64,000 nt of DNA from Anaerolineaceae bacterium (GTDB lineage Bacteria; Chloroflexota; Anaerolineae; Aggregatilineales; Phototrophicaceae): positions 992,001 to 1,056,000 of the forward strand of contig JAPPOB010000010.1 of NCBI GenBank assembly GCA_028818375.1, read 5' to 3'. The position numbers and the translations under genes were made by a program. The notes below the pieces were generated by a model. The model had not been told where the DNA came from. It ran no database searches and was given only the letters and a program-made list of their open reading frames with translations. This document shows, one piece after another, positions 1-10,258 of this stretch. The number at the start of each line of letters is the position of its first letter. Position 1 is the first letter of the stretch.

Positions 1-809
1 GCCAGCGCGCCCTGCAGGGGCAGGCGTTGCAAAACCAGCAAAATGCCCGCCAGCCAGAAGAGCAATTGCATCAGACCGAGCGTACCGTAGGCCAACACCT
101 TGCCGGCAAACAACTGTCCGGGCCGCAAGGTGGAGAGCAGAATCTCGATGACCCGCGTCTCCTTTTCCTCGATGACGCCCTGCAACAGGTAGCCGCTGGT
201 CATGAACAGGCTGAACATCAGGGCCATGACGAAGGGGTAAATCACCAGCAGGGCCAGTTCGTCACGCGCCCCGCCAGGGCCAGGCCCCCTGGTTGGCCCC
301 AATTCCTTCTCGCGCAGGACAGTCAGCCGCAGGGGCCGCTCCAGGCGCGCCAGCAGACTGGAATCCAGCTCGTCGGCCAGCGACGTCAGGATATGCCTGC
401 GAATCGCGCCGCGACTCATCTCGCTCAGGTTCAGAGACGGCATCAACTGATAGACCACTCCACTTTCCGGATAGTCGCCCGGGATGTGATACCAGCTGCT
501 GATGTCGCCACGCTCCAGGGCCAGCGACGCCGCCGCTTCATCCGCAAAGAGCTGCAGGTCGTCAGCGCCGGGGAACAGCCCGGTCTCATCCACCAGGCCG
601 CGCTGCCCGTTGCCGGAAGAACCCGGGCCCGGAGCCGTGATTCCAGGCAGGTTCACGCCGGGCAGGGCGCCGTCCGGATTCAGCCCCTGCGCCCCCTCGA
701 GGACCAACAGGGCCAGCAAGGGGACGGCAATGGCCGCCAGTTGCCAGGTCCGCCGTCGCAAATTGCGGCGCAACTCAAAGCGAAACACCTGCCAGACCGG
801 TCCCGTCAC
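1..809 (-). CDS. ABC-2 type transporter permease, C-terminus cut by window edge
   Basis: Membrane subunit of an ABC-2 (NatB/drug-export type) transporter. Translating from a GTG at 809 gives a start MTGPVWQVFRFELRRN, one hydrophobic segment, a roughly 150-residue extracytoplasmic stretch, and then a membrane core with the motif LLQGVIEEKETRVIEILLST, the cytoplasmic elbow typical of ABC-2 permeases (the next gene upstream has SLVEEKGSRVLEIL at the same place). The last membrane helices lie beyond base 1. The GTG overlaps the TGA of the upstream permease by 4 bases (GTGA), so the two should be translationally coupled. With the ATPase at 2008-2919 they probably make a heterodimeric exporter. The substrate cannot be told. 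Confidence 0.85.
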   Translation of the reverse strand, partial: MTGPVWQVFRFELRRNLRRRTWQLAAIAVPLLALLVLEGAQGLNPDGALPGVNLPGITAPGPGSSGNGQRGLVDETGLFPGADDLQLFADEAAASLALERGDISSWYHIPGDYPESGVVYQLMPSLNLSEMSRGAIRRHILTSLADELDSSLLARLERPLRLTVLREKELGPTRGPGPGGARDELALLVIYPFVMALMFSLFMTSGYLLQGVIEEKETRVIEILLSTLRPGQLFAGKVLAYGTLGLMQLLFWLAGILLVLQRLPLQGAL

Positions 810-2011
810 GCCCCACGCCCGCCCTGCGCCGGATGGCGCAGCAGACGCCACAGGCGTCGCGGCGTGGGACGCACGCCGTAGAGCAATGTGGACCAGCGAA
901 ACAGGCGCGCCGCCAGGGGCACGGCAGCCACCAGAGAAAGGGCCAATAGCGTGAGACTGAGCGCCAGTTGCCAGGCCGGCAGCGCAGCCATGCCCATGCG
1001 GATGATGGCGGTCAGGGGCGCCGTCAGGGGGAAGAGCGTCAACGCCACACTGACCGTTCCGTGAGGGTCGCCGAGCAGCACGGCGTAGGCGATGAAGGGC
1101 ACTACGGTGACCAGGGTCAGGCCCCCCGCCAGTTGCCGGCTCTCCTGCTCGCTGTCGCTGATGGAACCGATACTGACAAATATGGTGGCGTTCAGGAAAT
1201 AGCTGAGCAGGAAGTATACACAGGTGATCAGCAGAATATCCGGCGGCAGTTCGAAGGCGACGTTGACTGGCAAATCAGGCCCCGGAGCGCGCGCGGCCAG
1301 GGCGGCGGCCAGCCAGACGGCAAGTTGCGTCAGGCCGATGCAGGCCGGGCCCAGAATTTTTCCCAGCATCAATTGCCAGGGTGAAATACTGGTGATCAGT
1401 ATTTCCAGCACGCGGCTGCCCTTCTCCTCCACAAGACTGGCGATGAGATAGCCGCTGGTCGTTTGCATCGCGACGAAAAAGGCGAGGGCGTAGAGGAACT
1501 GGACCATGAACACGCCGCCCGCATCGCTGGCCCCGAGGTCCATGCCTGAAGCGCGAACGCGTAGTTCCACGGGCTGCGCCAGGCGGGCGGGCGGCAGGCG
1601 ACTGTCGGCCTGCAGCGCAAGGTTTTCCCGCAGAAATGCGGCCATGGAGTCTTCCAGCGCCTCACTGTCCGCCAGGCGCGTGTACAGGGTGACCGAGCCG
1701 CTGTCGAGATAGTCGGCGGGGATCAGAAACCAGGAGTCCAGCTGCCCCTCTTCCCAGGCAGCGCGGGCCAGCGAGTCCGCTTCAAATGGCCGGAACGGTT
1801 CCGGCTGGCTGATCACGCCCGCCAGGTCGACGTAGCCGGTGTCGCCTGGCGGGGTGTAGCTGGCTGACCCCCCACCATCGATGGCCCCAAAGACCACCGT
1901 GACCAGCAGCAGCGCCATCAGCGGGACGCCGAAGGTCGCGAACAGGAATCCCTTGCTGCGCAGGACCGTGAGATACTCCCGTCGCGCCACCAGCAGGACC
2001 AGTCGCATCAT
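806..2011 (-). CDS. ABC-2 type transporter permease
   Basis: A 401-residue membrane protein, second permease of the exporter. It starts MMRLVLLVARREYLTVLRSKG, has a first membrane helix at about 20-45, a long extracytoplasmic loop (about 45-175) and five or six further helices. The motif LVEEKGSRVLEIL in the first third of the membrane core is the ABC-2 family signature and is shared with the neighbouring permease. Its ATG overlaps the stop of the ATPase gene (ATGA) and its stop overlaps the start of the next permease (GTGA), so ATPase, permease 1 and permease 2 form a tightly coupled operon. Family assignment is firm; the cargo (drug, Na+, lipid) is unknown. Confidence 0.88.
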   Translation of the reverse strand: MMRLVLLVARREYLTVLRSKGFLFATFGVPLMALLLVTVVFGAIDGGGSASYTPPGDTGYVDLAGVISQPEPFRPFEADSLARAAWEEGQLDSWFLIPADYLDSGSVTLYTRLADSEALEDSMAAFLRENLALQADSRLPPARLAQPVELRVRASGMDLGASDAGGVFMVQFLYALAFFVAMQTTSGYLIASLVEEKGSRVLEILITSISPWQLMLGKILGPACIGLTQLAVWLAAALAARAPGPDLPVNVAFELPPDILLITCVYFLLSYFLNATIFVSIGSISDSEQESRQLAGGLTLVTVVPFIAYAVLLGDPHGTVSVALTLFPLTAPLTAIIRMGMAALPAWQLALSLTLLALSLVAAVPLAARLFRWSTLLYGVRPTPRRLWRLLRHPAQGGRGA

Positions 2012-2919
2012 TCACCTTCAACGACGCGAATGAAGATTTCGCTTAATCCCGGCGTCGCCAGTTCGAAGCGACGAATATGCATGTCGCCGGCGGCCGCAAT
2101 CGCGGCCAGCACCGAATCCGGCGAGCTTTCCGGCTCCAGCTGCAACAGCGCTTCGCCAGGTCTGTCACCGGCTTCCACGGCGCGAACGCCAGCCAGCCGC
2201 GACCAGTCGCCCCCACCTTCGACCAATAGCGCATGGCTGGCAAACTGGCGTCGGATGTCCGCCACAGGTCCGTAGAGCTTCTGCCGGCCCTCGCTGATCA
2301 TCAACAGGCGGTCGGCCATGGCCTCCACCTGGTGCATCTGGTGGGTGCTCATGACTATGGCCACGCCCCTGGCGCGCATCTCGCGCAGCAGGGTCTCCAG
2401 CACCTGGGTATTGACGGGGTCCAGCCCCGAGAAGGGTTCATCGACGATGATGAGTTCCGGCTCGTGCAGCACGGTGACGGCAAACTGCACCTTCTGCTGC
2501 ATGCCCTTGCTCAATTCCCGCACCTTGCTGCCCGCATGGGCGTCCAGATCAAGGCGCTCCAGCAGCGCCAGACTGCGAGAGCGCGCCGCCCTGGCGTCCA
2601 TGCCCTTCAGCTGGCCGAGATAGGCCATCACCTCCAGCACGGGCGCGTTGCGATACAGGCCGCGCTCTTCAGGCAGATAGCCGATTCGCCGGGCGATGCT
2701 GGCGCCGGCCGCCTGGCCCAGGACGGCAATGCTGCCGCTGTCCGGCCGCAGAATGTCGAGAATCATGCGGATGGTGGTCGTCTTGCCGGAGCCGTTGGGG
2801 CCCAGCAGGGCGAAGACCTCGCCGCGTTCGACGCGGAAGTCGAGACCATCCACCGCCCTTGTTCTGCCGTAACTCTTGCTGATGTCCCTGGCGACGATGG
2901 CAGCTTCAGCGGAGGACAT
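2008..2919 (-). CDS. ABC transporter ATP-binding protein (NatA-like)
   Basis: A 303-residue ATPase that powers the two ABC-2 permeases downstream. Walker A is GPNGSGKTT, the signature loop is LSKGMQQK and Walker B is LIIVDEPFSGLDP. After the nucleotide-binding domain comes a C-terminal tail of about 80 residues (GRQKLYGPVADIRRQFASH onwards) of the DUF4162 type found in NatA/CcmA-like exporters. The start at 2919 (MSSAEAAIVARDISK) is chosen because it is preceded by GGGGAG at good spacing and begins at the normal first beta strand; the open frame continues upstream only because it lies antisense to the next gene. First gene of the exporter operon, 13 bases from the lytic transglycosylase stop. 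Confidence 0.92.
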   Translation of the reverse strand: MSSAEAAIVARDISKSYGRTRAVDGLDFRVERGEVFALLGPNGSGKTTTIRMILDILRPDSGSIAVLGQAAGASIARRIGYLPEERGLYRNAPVLEVMAYLGQLKGMDARAARSRSLALLERLDLDAHAGSKVRELSKGMQQKVQFAVTVLHEPELIIVDEPFSGLDPVNTQVLETLLREMRARGVAIVMSTHQMHQVEAMADRLLMISEGRQKLYGPVADIRRQFASHALLVEGGGDWSRLAGVRAVEAGDRPGEALLQLEPESSPDSVLAAIAAAGDMHIRRFELATPGLSEIFIRVVEGE

Positions 2920-2932
2920 GGTGCGCTCCCCT

Positions 2933-5371
2933 TTAACCCGTACAGGAAAAGACGCCCTGGTACATCCCGCAGCCTTCCGCGCCGTAAATGGTGCGATAGA
3001 CGTGATGGATGCCATACAGGAGTTGCACGTAGTTGCGCGTACTGTCGATGTCAATGGCCTCAAGGAAGCGGTCGGCGTCACCGCCGGAGGCTTCCTGCCA
3101 CTGGATGGCGCGGCCCGGCCCGGCGTTGTAGCCCGCCAGCGCGACCAGCGGGTTGAGGTTGAAGCGTTGCAATTGCTCGGCCAGATACCAGGCGCCAAAG
3201 GTGATCGAGGCCTGCGGCCGAAACAGGTCGCTGTGCTGATAGTCGGGCCAGTTGATCTGGCCGGCGATGTAGTCCCCGGTCGGCGGGATGACCTGCGTCA
3301 GGCCCTTTTCGCCGGCGGCGGCCTCCGCCCAGGGGTCAAACAGACTTTCCAGCCGGATCAATGAAAAGAGCAGCAGCGGGTCCATGCCATGTTCCCGCGC
3401 CGCGGCCAGCACCAGGTCCAGCCAGTACACCGGATAACGCAGGCGCGCCAGCCAGCGCGGGGCATCCACGGTGGCGACATCGGCCGCCCTGAGCACGTTG
3501 GCGGCGGCAAAAATCGAGCTGTAGTAGTCTCCCAGCCCGCGAAGATGCACGGCCAGCTGGTAGGAAGTCAGGCCCTCGCCGCTGCTCTCGTTGATCAGGT
3601 CGAAGAACTCATCACGCGCGTCGTCGATCAGGCCCAGCGACCACAGGGCTGTGCCGCGCCGGAGCCTGTCGTCAGCCAGCAGCTTCGGCGCCGCCGGCCA
3701 CAGCGGTCCCGTCTGTTCGAGGTCGAAGGTTGCGCGCAGCCAGTCTTCCGCCTCGACCAGTTCTTTCGCCTCGTCAAAGACCAGTGGAAGGTCGGATGGC
3801 GGTTGCAGGGGGGAGCGCGAGCTCAACAGGTCCTTCGCCCGCGCGGCGAAGAAACTGTCCGGCGCGGCGGGGCCGACGTCGTTCCACGCGGCTTTCGCCG
3901 CCTCCTCGTTGCCCAGAAGCCGGGAAAGCCGCCCCGAACGCAGCATGGCTTCCGCCCGACCCTCTCCCCGCAGACGATTGGCGAGGCGAGTCAGATGCTC
4001 CCGTGCCAGAGCCGTCTCATTGCGCAATTCGGCGGCGTCGGCCATCAGCCACAGTGCGCTGGTCGCCTGGGCGGTGTCGGGAAACTCCTCGACGAGTGCT
4101 TCGAAGGTTGCCCGCGCCTCCAGCGGCAAATTCAGTGAGCCCTGCAGGAATCCGGCCCGCCACAGGGCTTCCGCCGCCGCAGGTGACCTTGCCATCCTGT
4201 CGGCAAGTTGCAGATAGTGCTCAATGGCGCCTTCCGTATCGCCGCTCCAGAAACGGGTGCGGCCCAGCTCCAGCAGGGCCTGGCCGTAAAAATCGCTGTC
4301 CTGGGGAATGGCCGCAAATGCCGCCATCGCCGCCTCGCTGGCGCCCAGATCCCGTTCGGCGCGGCCCAGCGTGAGCCACAACTCCGCCGGAAAGTCGCCG
4401 CCTGCAGCGGCAAGCGGCGCCAGGGCGGCCTGCGTCCGTTGCACGTCCCCGGCGCTGGAACTCACGCGGCCGATGTCGGCGGGGCCCAGCGCGATCTCGC
4501 TTTCCTGCAGGGTCAACATGGCCTCGTAGGCAGCGACCGTATCCGGCTGCTCCTCAAACAGGACTTTCATCCGCGCCAGCGCCGACGCCTCGTCGCCAGC
4601 TGCGAGTTGGGCCCGCGCCGCCGCCAGGCGTATGCCGGCGCGATACCCCGCGTTTTCGGCGCGGGTGAGGATGATCTCGTATTGCGTCACGGCCTCACTG
4701 GCCAGGCCCGCCGCCAACAGGGCCTCTGCCAGCTTTTCAATCATGCGCAGGGCCGCCGGAAGCACGCGCTCACTCGCCGCCGCGGCCCGATAGCTTGCCA
4801 GAGCGGCCTCACCCTGGCCTAGGGCCTGTTGCGCGTCACCGATGCGTTCGAGCGCGTAACTGTCTATGACGCCGGGTTGCAACTGCATCCAGGCCGTGAA
4901 ATCGACGATGGCATCCTGCCAGTTTTCCAGACCGACCTGGGCTTCGGCGCGCCAGAACCAGGCGCGCGCGTCGCGCTCCGCCGTCGGCTGCAACTCCAGG
5001 TAGCGGGTCAGGACATCGATGGCGGCGTCATTTTGCCCTTCCCGCAGCCATTCCTGACCCAGCAGCAAGGCCGCGTCCGCCGCCTGAGAAGCTGCAGGGG
5101 TCTGCGCCAGCAGCGATTCCAGGGCAAACACACCCCGCGCCGCCTCGCCGTCCTGCAGTACCCTTTCCGCGGCCTGCAGCAGCAGGTCAGGCGCGATGGT
5201 AGGGGTCACCGTGGGTGAAGGCGTCACACTCGGGGTGGCTGTCGGCGCCGGCGTCGAGGTCGGGGCCTGGGCGAAGGGACTGCAGGCAACCAGCAGTACC
5301 AGTGCGGCCAGGAATGATGCCGGGACGCGCCATTTTCGGGTGGCAGCAGGAAATGCAGGCCGGGTCAGCAT
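2933..5371 (-). CDS. TPR-repeat lytic transglycosylase lipoprotein (Slt70-like)
   Basis: An 812-residue exported murein hydrolase. The N-terminus is a lipoprotein signal with lipobox LVAC (Cys30), followed by a Thr/Pro-rich linker (about 31-60) of the kind used to hold a domain away from the membrane. Residues 65-640 are helical TPR-like repeats rich in Ala/Leu with recurring WFWRAEAQ/ALWRAGFLQ patterns. The last 150 residues are an SLT domain: Glu675 in SLIRLESLFDP is the expected catalytic acid, followed by GLTQVIPPTG (GLTQ in place of the common GLMQ) and AGYNAGPGRAIQW. It should cleave peptidoglycan glycan strands to 1,6-anhydromuropeptides. There is no Shine-Dalgarno sequence, and a -10 box sits directly upstream. 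Confidence 0.92.
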   Translation of the reverse strand: MLTRPAFPAATRKWRVPASFLAALVLLVACSPFAQAPTSTPAPTATPSVTPSPTVTPTIAPDLLLQAAERVLQDGEAARGVFALESLLAQTPAASQAADAALLLGQEWLREGQNDAAIDVLTRYLELQPTAERDARAWFWRAEAQVGLENWQDAIVDFTAWMQLQPGVIDSYALERIGDAQQALGQGEAALASYRAAAASERVLPAALRMIEKLAEALLAAGLASEAVTQYEIILTRAENAGYRAGIRLAAARAQLAAGDEASALARMKVLFEEQPDTVAAYEAMLTLQESEIALGPADIGRVSSSAGDVQRTQAALAPLAAAGGDFPAELWLTLGRAERDLGASEAAMAAFAAIPQDSDFYGQALLELGRTRFWSGDTEGAIEHYLQLADRMARSPAAAEALWRAGFLQGSLNLPLEARATFEALVEEFPDTAQATSALWLMADAAELRNETALAREHLTRLANRLRGEGRAEAMLRSGRLSRLLGNEEAAKAAWNDVGPAAPDSFFAARAKDLLSSRSPLQPPSDLPLVFDEAKELVEAEDWLRATFDLEQTGPLWPAAPKLLADDRLRRGTALWSLGLIDDARDEFFDLINESSGEGLTSYQLAVHLRGLGDYYSSIFAAANVLRAADVATVDAPRWLARLRYPVYWLDLVLAAAREHGMDPLLLFSLIRLESLFDPWAEAAAGEKGLTQVIPPTGDYIAGQINWPDYQHSDLFRPQASITFGAWYLAEQLQRFNLNPLVALAGYNAGPGRAIQWQEASGGDADRFLEAIDIDSTRNYVQLLYGIHHVYRTIYGAEGCGMYQGVFSCTG

Positions 5372-5377
5372 CGTTCC

Positions 5378-5386
5378 ATTCTAGCA
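5378..5386 (-). promoter_or_regulatory. Extended -10 promoter of the lytic transglycosylase gene
   Basis: Read on the minus strand the bases are TGC-TAGAAT, an extended -10 element. It ends 6 bases before the ATG at 5371, so transcription would begin at or next to the start codon and the mRNA would be leaderless, which fits the absence of a ribosome binding site. No convincing -35 is seen. Confidence 0.4.
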
Positions 5387-5396
5387 CAGCCAGGGC

Positions 5397-5831
5397 TCAG
5401 GTCGGTGGTTTCAGGTCGCCGTTGAGCCAGGGTATGCCGAAACCGACCAACAAATGTCCTGCCTCCGCCAGCGCCGCCCCCAGTTCAGCGCTGTCCTGCC
5501 AGCTCCACCAGTGCTCTGCCGAAGGAAGTATCTCCACGCCGAAGTCCTGCACGACCAACGCGGCCAGCGTCCGCTCCGCCCGCTGACGAAACAGGGTGAC
5601 GCGAAAGCGCGAGGGCATCTGCGGCGCCCATTCGCTGGCGGTGCCGGCCAGCACCTGAAACTCGATGCGCAGCTCCGCATCGGCCTTGTCGGCCGGCAGG
5701 AAAAGAAAGCGTCCCGCCGCCTCACTAACCGGGTCCTCATCCAGCAGATAGCCGGCGGCGCTCAACGCCTGCCCCAGCACGGTCAGCATAAGCAGACGGA
5801 AGGCCGCGACGGCGTCGCCGCTTTCGCTCAC
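5397..5831 (-). CDS. Hypothetical protein, 144 aa
   Basis: I do not firmly recognise this protein. It is a small soluble alpha/beta protein starting at a GTG (MSESGDAVAAFRLLML) with no signal peptide or membrane helix. The C-terminal third contains HWWSWQDSAELGAALAEAG followed by GIPWLNG, a pattern resembling the end of DUF4304-type proteins (a loose impression only). It sits 69 bases after the DUF255 gene and shortly before the transglycosylase gene, on the same strand, so it may share the DUF255 transcript. Codon use and GC match the neighbours. Confidence 0.6.
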   Translation of the reverse strand: MSESGDAVAAFRLLMLTVLGQALSAAGYLLDEDPVSEAAGRFLFLPADKADAELRIEFQVLAGTASEWAPQMPSRFRVTLFRQRAERTLAALVVQDFGVEILPSAEHWWSWQDSAELGAALAEAGHLLVGFGIPWLNGDLKPPT

Positions 5832-5900
5832 AGGTCCGACACCCCTCGCCCCAGACCACCAGCATGCAGCCGGGAGCCGTCGTTCAGGAACTGCTGCACT

Positions 5901-7967
5901 TCAGGCCTCCGCCGTCGCCGCCGCGTCTCCCTGCAGTTCCTGTCGCAGAGCCTCAACGTCCGTCACCGGCAACTGGCAGGCGAAGTGGCGACAGACGTAG
6001 GCGGTCGCCCGCCCATCGATCATCACCCGACCGCGCAGCAAGGGAATCGCGCTTTCGCCGCTTTCCGCCTGCCCGGACAGCGCTGCGACGGTGTTTGGAC
6101 GCCACTGCGAACGCAGTTCCCCCACCAGAGCGGCACATCCTTCCTCGTCCGGCGCGCCCACGAAAGCGACCTCCTGCAGACCGGACACCAGCATATCGAC
6201 CGCGTTCAGCGCCTCGCCGAAGGCCTGCGGGTAGGCGCGCAGGGCTTCCACCAGCAGGCGCAATGCCGCGATCGCCGCCTCCTGGTATCGTGACTCCCCG
6301 GTCCAGGCGGCGAGGCGCAAAAGTTGCCGCGCCAGCATGGCGCTGCCGGAGGGCGTGGCGTTGTCCTGGAGGTTGCGCGGCCGCACGATGAGGGTCTCGT
6401 GATCGTCGCTGGTGTCAAAAAAGCCGCCGCCGTCGGCAGCGAAATGTTTCAGGGCCTGGTCCGCCAGTTCGCGCGCCGCCCGAAACCAGCGCTCGTCCCA
6501 GGTGGTCTGATACAACTCGAGCAGGCCATCGCAGAGGTTCGCGTAATCTTCCAGAAAGCCGTTGACGTGGCTCGCGCCATCCTTGTGGGTGCGCAGCAGC
6601 CGTCCGTCATCGCGCCGCAAATGCGCCAGCAGAAACTCGGCGTTGCGGATGGCGGCGTCGCGCCAGTCCGGACGTTGCAGGACGCGGGCGGCCTCGGCCA
6701 GACTGGCGAGCATCATGCCATTCCAGGCGCTGAGGACCTTGTCATCCAGGCCGGGATGCACCCGTTCCTCGCGGGCGGCATACAATTTGGCCCGCATGGT
6801 CCCGATGCGGCCTGCCAGTTGCGCTTCGCTGATGCCATACGTGGCAGCCACCTCGGCCGGGTCCGTCGCGACGTTTGGAATGTTGCTGCCTTCGAAATTG
6901 CCGCCGGCGTTGACGCCCCAGTACTCGCAGGCCAGGGCCGCCTCCTCGCCCAGGACCTCCTGCAGTTCCGCCATGTCCCACACGAAGAAGCGCCCTTCCT
7001 CGCCCTCGCTGTCCGCGTCCGTGGCGCTGAAGAAGCCGCCACCCGGATGGGTCATCTCACGCAGAATGTAGTCGCAGGTCTCTGTGGCGATGTCGCGGTA
7101 AAACGTGTCGCCCGTCACCTGCCAGGCATGCAGGTAGCAACGCGCCAGCTGCGCGTTGTCATACAACATTTTTTCGAAATGAGGCACCAGCCAGACGGCG
7201 TCCACGCTGTAACGATGAAAGCCGCCGCCGATCTGGTCGTACATGCCGCCACGGGCCATTTTGGTCAGGGTGAGTGTGGTGGCCTGCAACGGGCGCCGCT
7301 CGCCGGTCCGCAAGTGGGCGCGCAGCAGGAATTCAAGAATCATCGGCTGCGGAAATTTGGGTGCGCCGCCAAATCCCCCGTGACGGGCGTCCAGGTTGCG
7401 CAGCACGCCCGCCGCAGCCGCGTCCAGCAGCTCTTCATTGAGCTTCTCGGCCGGTCCGCCGATGTTGAGCGCGAGGCGGCCCAGCGCGCCGGTCAGGGAA
7501 CCGGCGGCCTTGTCGACCTCGTCGCGGCGATTGCGGTAGGCGTCCTCGACCCCGCGCAGGAGGTCGCGAAAGGCCGGCATGCCCATGCGCGCCTCCCGCG
7601 GATAGTAGGTACCGCCATAAAAGGGCCGGCCATCCGGCAGCAGAAACACGGTCATCGGCCAGCCGCCATGGCCGCTCAGGGCCTGCACGGCCTGCATGTA
7701 GATGTCGTCCACGTCCGGCCGTTCCTCACGATCGACCTTGACATTGACGAACAGCTCGTTCATCAGCGCCGCCGTGGCTTCGTGTTCGAAGCTTTCGTGG
7801 GCCATGACGTGACACCAGTGGCAGGCGCTGTAGCCCACGCTCAGCAGCAGTGGCTTGTCCTCGTCCCGCGCGCGGGCAAAGGCCTCCTCACCCCAGGGAT
7901 ACCAGTGGACCGGATTGTCGCGATGCTGCAACAGATAGGGGCTGGTCTCATGCACTAACCGGTTCAT
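5901..7967 (-). CDS. DUF255 thioredoxin-fold protein (YyaL/SSP411 family)
   Basis: A 688-residue cytosolic protein of the widespread YyaL/SSP411 family. The N-terminal domain is thioredoxin-like: [13 protein letters not shown], then [18 protein letters not shown] with the CxxC pair Cys49/Cys52 (CHWC), then [13 protein letters not shown] and [13 protein letters not shown]. Residues from about 180 onward form an (alpha/alpha)6 barrel like N-acylglucosamine 2-epimerase, with [26 protein letters not shown] as a conserved core. Length is normal for the family. The biochemical role is not settled in the literature; the fold suggests a redox or sugar-related activity. The ATG at 7967 has GAGGGGAG upstream. 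Divergent from ftsH. Confidence 0.9.
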   Translation of the reverse strand: MNRLVHETSPYLLQHRDNPVHWYPWGEEAFARARDEDKPLLLSVGYSACHWCHVMAHESFEHEATAALMNELFVNVKVDREERPDVDDIYMQAVQALSGHGGWPMTVFLLPDGRPFYGGTYYPREARMGMPAFRDLLRGVEDAYRNRRDEVDKAAGSLTGALGRLALNIGGPAEKLNEELLDAAAAGVLRNLDARHGGFGGAPKFPQPMILEFLLRAHLRTGERRPLQATTLTLTKMARGGMYDQIGGGFHRYSVDAVWLVPHFEKMLYDNAQLARCYLHAWQVTGDTFYRDIATETCDYILREMTHPGGGFFSATDADSEGEEGRFFVWDMAELQEVLGEEAALACEYWGVNAGGNFEGSNIPNVATDPAEVAATYGISEAQLAGRIGTMRAKLYAAREERVHPGLDDKVLSAWNGMMLASLAEAARVLQRPDWRDAAIRNAEFLLAHLRRDDGRLLRTHKDGASHVNGFLEDYANLCDGLLELYQTTWDERWFRAARELADQALKHFAADGGGFFDTSDDHETLIVRPRNLQDNATPSGSAMLARQLLRLAAWTGESRYQEAAIAALRLLVEALRAYPQAFGEALNAVDMLVSGLQEVAFVGAPDEEGCAALVGELRSQWRPNTVAALSGQAESGESAIPLLRGRVMIDGRATAYVCRHFACQLPVTDVEALRQELQGDAAATAEA

Positions 7968-8093
7968 GGGCGCTCCCCTCGCGAATCGCTATCGCCGTTC
8001 TAATGAAAGGCACAGACCCGCGCGTGGCTATATGATACACTGACGGCAGGTATCTTTCGTCTCTCTCCCGAATGAGAGGATCAGGCGAACCCA
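7968..8093. promoter_or_regulatory. Divergent intergenic region between DUF255 gene and ftsH
   Basis: 126 bases holding both gene starts. Towards ftsH there is a TATGAT/TACACT-like block at 8031-8041 but no good -35 at the right distance. A small inverted repeat (CTCTC at 8063-8067 with GAGAG at 8074-8078) lies in the ftsH leader. Towards the DUF255 gene a TAGAAC-like -10 is possible. None of these is strong. Confidence 0.3.
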
Positions 8094-10184
8094 ATGTTTG
8101 GCTTCAACAAGTCCGGTGACCAGGATCCCGGAGACCGTCAGCCCCGCTTTCGTATTCCCAACTGGGTTTGGCCTGCCGTCTGGCTGCTCATCCTGCTGTG
8201 GCTCTTCTTCCGCGTGCCCGGAATGGTCAGCGAGTTTGGCGGCGAGCAACCCATCGAAATTCCCTATTCCTTCTTTTACGAACAGGTCGAGGCCGGACGT
8301 GTCGTCCAGGTGACGATGGAGGACATCAACGTCACCGGGCGCTTCCGCACGATGGTGACCTGGCCGCCCTCGGGCACCATCAGTTCCGAACCCTCCCGCA
8401 CTTCAAACTGGTTTACCACCACCCTGCTGCCCGTGGATGATCCGCAACTGACGGCAGCCCTGCGCGAAAACAACGTCATTGTCAGGTCGCGCACCAGTGA
8501 AACATCGCCAATACTGCTATTCCTCTTTAACTTCGGACCCATTCTGCTGCTGCTGGGCTTTTTCATCTGGTCCGCGCGCCGCGCCCAGGGGCAAATGGGC
8601 GGCATATTTGGTTTCGGCCGTTCCCAGGCGCGGCAGTACGATGCCGAACGCCCCCAGGTGACCTTCAGCGACGTGGCCGGCCAGGACAATGCCCGCCAGG
8701 AACTGGAAGAGATCGTCGATTTCCTCAAGGAGCCCGACAAGTACGTGGCGCTGGGCGCGCGCATACCGCGCGGTGTCTTGCTGGTCGGCCCGCCAGGCAC
8801 CGGCAAGACCTTGCTGGCGCGCGCCGTCGCCGGGGAAGCCAACGTGGCCTTCTTCAGCCTGGTGGCCTCGGAGTTCGTGGAGATGTTTGTCGGCGTCGGC
8901 GCCAGCCGTGTGCGCGACCTGTTCAACAAGGCCAAGGAAAACGCCCCTGGCATCATCTTCATCGACGAGATCGATGCCGTCGGCCGACGGCGCGGGGCCG
9001 GGCTCGGCGGCGGTCACGACGAACGCGAACAGACGCTCAACCAGATGCTGGCCGAAATGGACGGTTTCGACCAGAACGAAAGCATCATTGTCATGGCCGC
9101 CACCAACCGCTCCGACGTGCTCGACCCCGCCCTGTTGCGTCCCGGGCGCTTTGACCGCCAGGTCATGGTGGGATGGCCGGACCGCAAGGGTCGGGAAGCG
9201 ATTCTCAACATTCACACCCGCGGCAAACCGCTCGCGGAGGACGTCAGTATCAAGGAGATGTCACGTAGCACCATCGGCTTCTCCGGCGCAGACCTGGCCA
9301 ATCTGGCCAATGAAGCCGCGCTGCACGCCGCGCGCGCTGCACGCAAATTCATCGGCATGCGGGACTTCTACGAGGCCTTCGATCGCATCGTTCTGGGCAT
9401 CAAGGGCTCGCCCCTGATCGATAAGGAGGAGCGCCGTCTGACGGCCTGGCACGAAGCCGGGCACGCGCTGGTCGCCGCCCTGACGCCAGGCGCCGATCCC
9501 GTATCCAAGGTCACCATCGTGCCCCACGGCCAGGCGCTCGGCGTCACCGTGTTTCAGGCCGAACATGATCGCCGCACGCTCTCACGCCAGCAGCTGCTGG
9601 CGCGCATCAAGGTCGGTCTGGGCGGGCGCGCCGCCGAGGAAATCGTGCTTGATGACATCAGTTCCGGCGCACGCGCGGACATCACAATGGTGACGCGCAT
9701 CGCCCGCAGCATGGTCACCGAACTGGGGATGAGCGAAAAGGTGGGCCTGATCGACCTCAGCAATGAGGAAGAACAGCCTTTCCTCGGCTACAACATCCAG
9801 CGCAACACCCAGGTGAGCGATGAAACCCAGGCGCTGGTCGACCAGGAAATCGGCAACATCATCACCGGTTCCTACCAGACAGTGCTGTCCCTGTTGCGTG
9901 AGCATCGCAGCGACCTGGACCAAATCGCCGTGGAACTTCTCGAAAACGAGACCGTCGAGAGCGGGCGCATTCTCGAAATCCTCGGCATTGAGGCGGCCGT
10001 CCCCGAAGACGCGGAAGAGCAGGGGCCGACATTGTCAGAACCTGCCGACAGCGGCGAAGCGGCGGCCTCCAACGGACAGGAGCCGGACGTCAAGGAAGAC
10101 CGGCCGGAAACGCGACCGGAACCCACCGTCGTCTCCCGCGCCCGTCATCCGCTGCAGGGCGGTGAGGAGAGCGACGTCGCCTGA
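8094..10184 (+). CDS. ftsH: ATP-dependent zinc metalloprotease FtsH
   Basis: A 696-residue membrane-anchored AAA+ protease that degrades misfolded membrane proteins and short-lived regulators. Two membrane helices at about 24-42 and 139-160 flank a roughly 95-residue extracytoplasmic domain. The AAA domain shows Walker A GPPGTGKT (232-239), Walker [12 protein letters not shown], the pore motif [15 protein letters not shown] and the SRH region ([22 protein letters not shown]). The zinc site is HEAGH (453-457), with the third ligand likely in the later [16 protein letters not shown] region. The last 75 residues form an acidic, low-complexity tail rich in E, P and A, longer than in E. coli FtsH. 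The start is the first ATG after AGGCG. A hairpin terminator follows. Confidence 0.97.
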   Translation: MFGFNKSGDQDPGDRQPRFRIPNWVWPAVWLLILLWLFFRVPGMVSEFGGEQPIEIPYSFFYEQVEAGRVVQVTMEDINVTGRFRTMVTWPPSGTISSEPSRTSNWFTTTLLPVDDPQLTAALRENNVIVRSRTSETSPILLFLFNFGPILLLLGFFIWSARRAQGQMGGIFGFGRSQARQYDAERPQVTFSDVAGQDNARQELEEIVDFLKEPDKYVALGARIPRGVLLVGPPGTGKTLLARAVAGEANVAFFSLVASEFVEMFVGVGASRVRDLFNKAKENAPGIIFIDEIDAVGRRRGAGLGGGHDEREQTLNQMLAEMDGFDQNESIIVMAATNRSDVLDPALLRPGRFDRQVMVGWPDRKGREAILNIHTRGKPLAEDVSIKEMSRSTIGFSGADLANLANEAALHAARAARKFIGMRDFYEAFDRIVLGIKGSPLIDKEERRLTAWHEAGHALVAALTPGADPVSKVTIVPHGQALGVTVFQAEHDRRTLSRQQLLARIKVGLGGRAAEEIVLDDISSGARADITMVTRIARSMVTELGMSEKVGLIDLSNEEEQPFLGYNIQRNTQVSDETQALVDQEIGNIITGSYQTVLSLLREHRSDLDQIAVELLENETVESGRILEILGIEAAVPEDAEEQGPTLSEPADSGEAAASNGQEPDVKEDRPETRPEPTVVSRARHPLQGGEESDVA

Positions 10185-10206
10185 CGCCCGACAGTCAGTA
10201 CAATTA

Positions 10207-10253
10207 AAAAGGCCTCCGCCACGAAAGCAGGGGCCCTTTTGATTGGCGGAGGC
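10207..10253. terminator. Bidirectional hairpin between ftsH and EF-G-like gene
   Basis: GCCTCCGCC (10212-10220) pairs perfectly with GGCGGAGGC (10245-10253). An overlapping alternative pairs AAAAAGGCC with GGCCCTTTT (10232-10240), leaving an A-tract before and a T-tract after, which fits an intrinsic terminator for ftsH. Placed between converging genes, it probably ends transcripts from at least the plus side. Confidence 0.6.
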
Positions 10254-10258
10254 GGCGA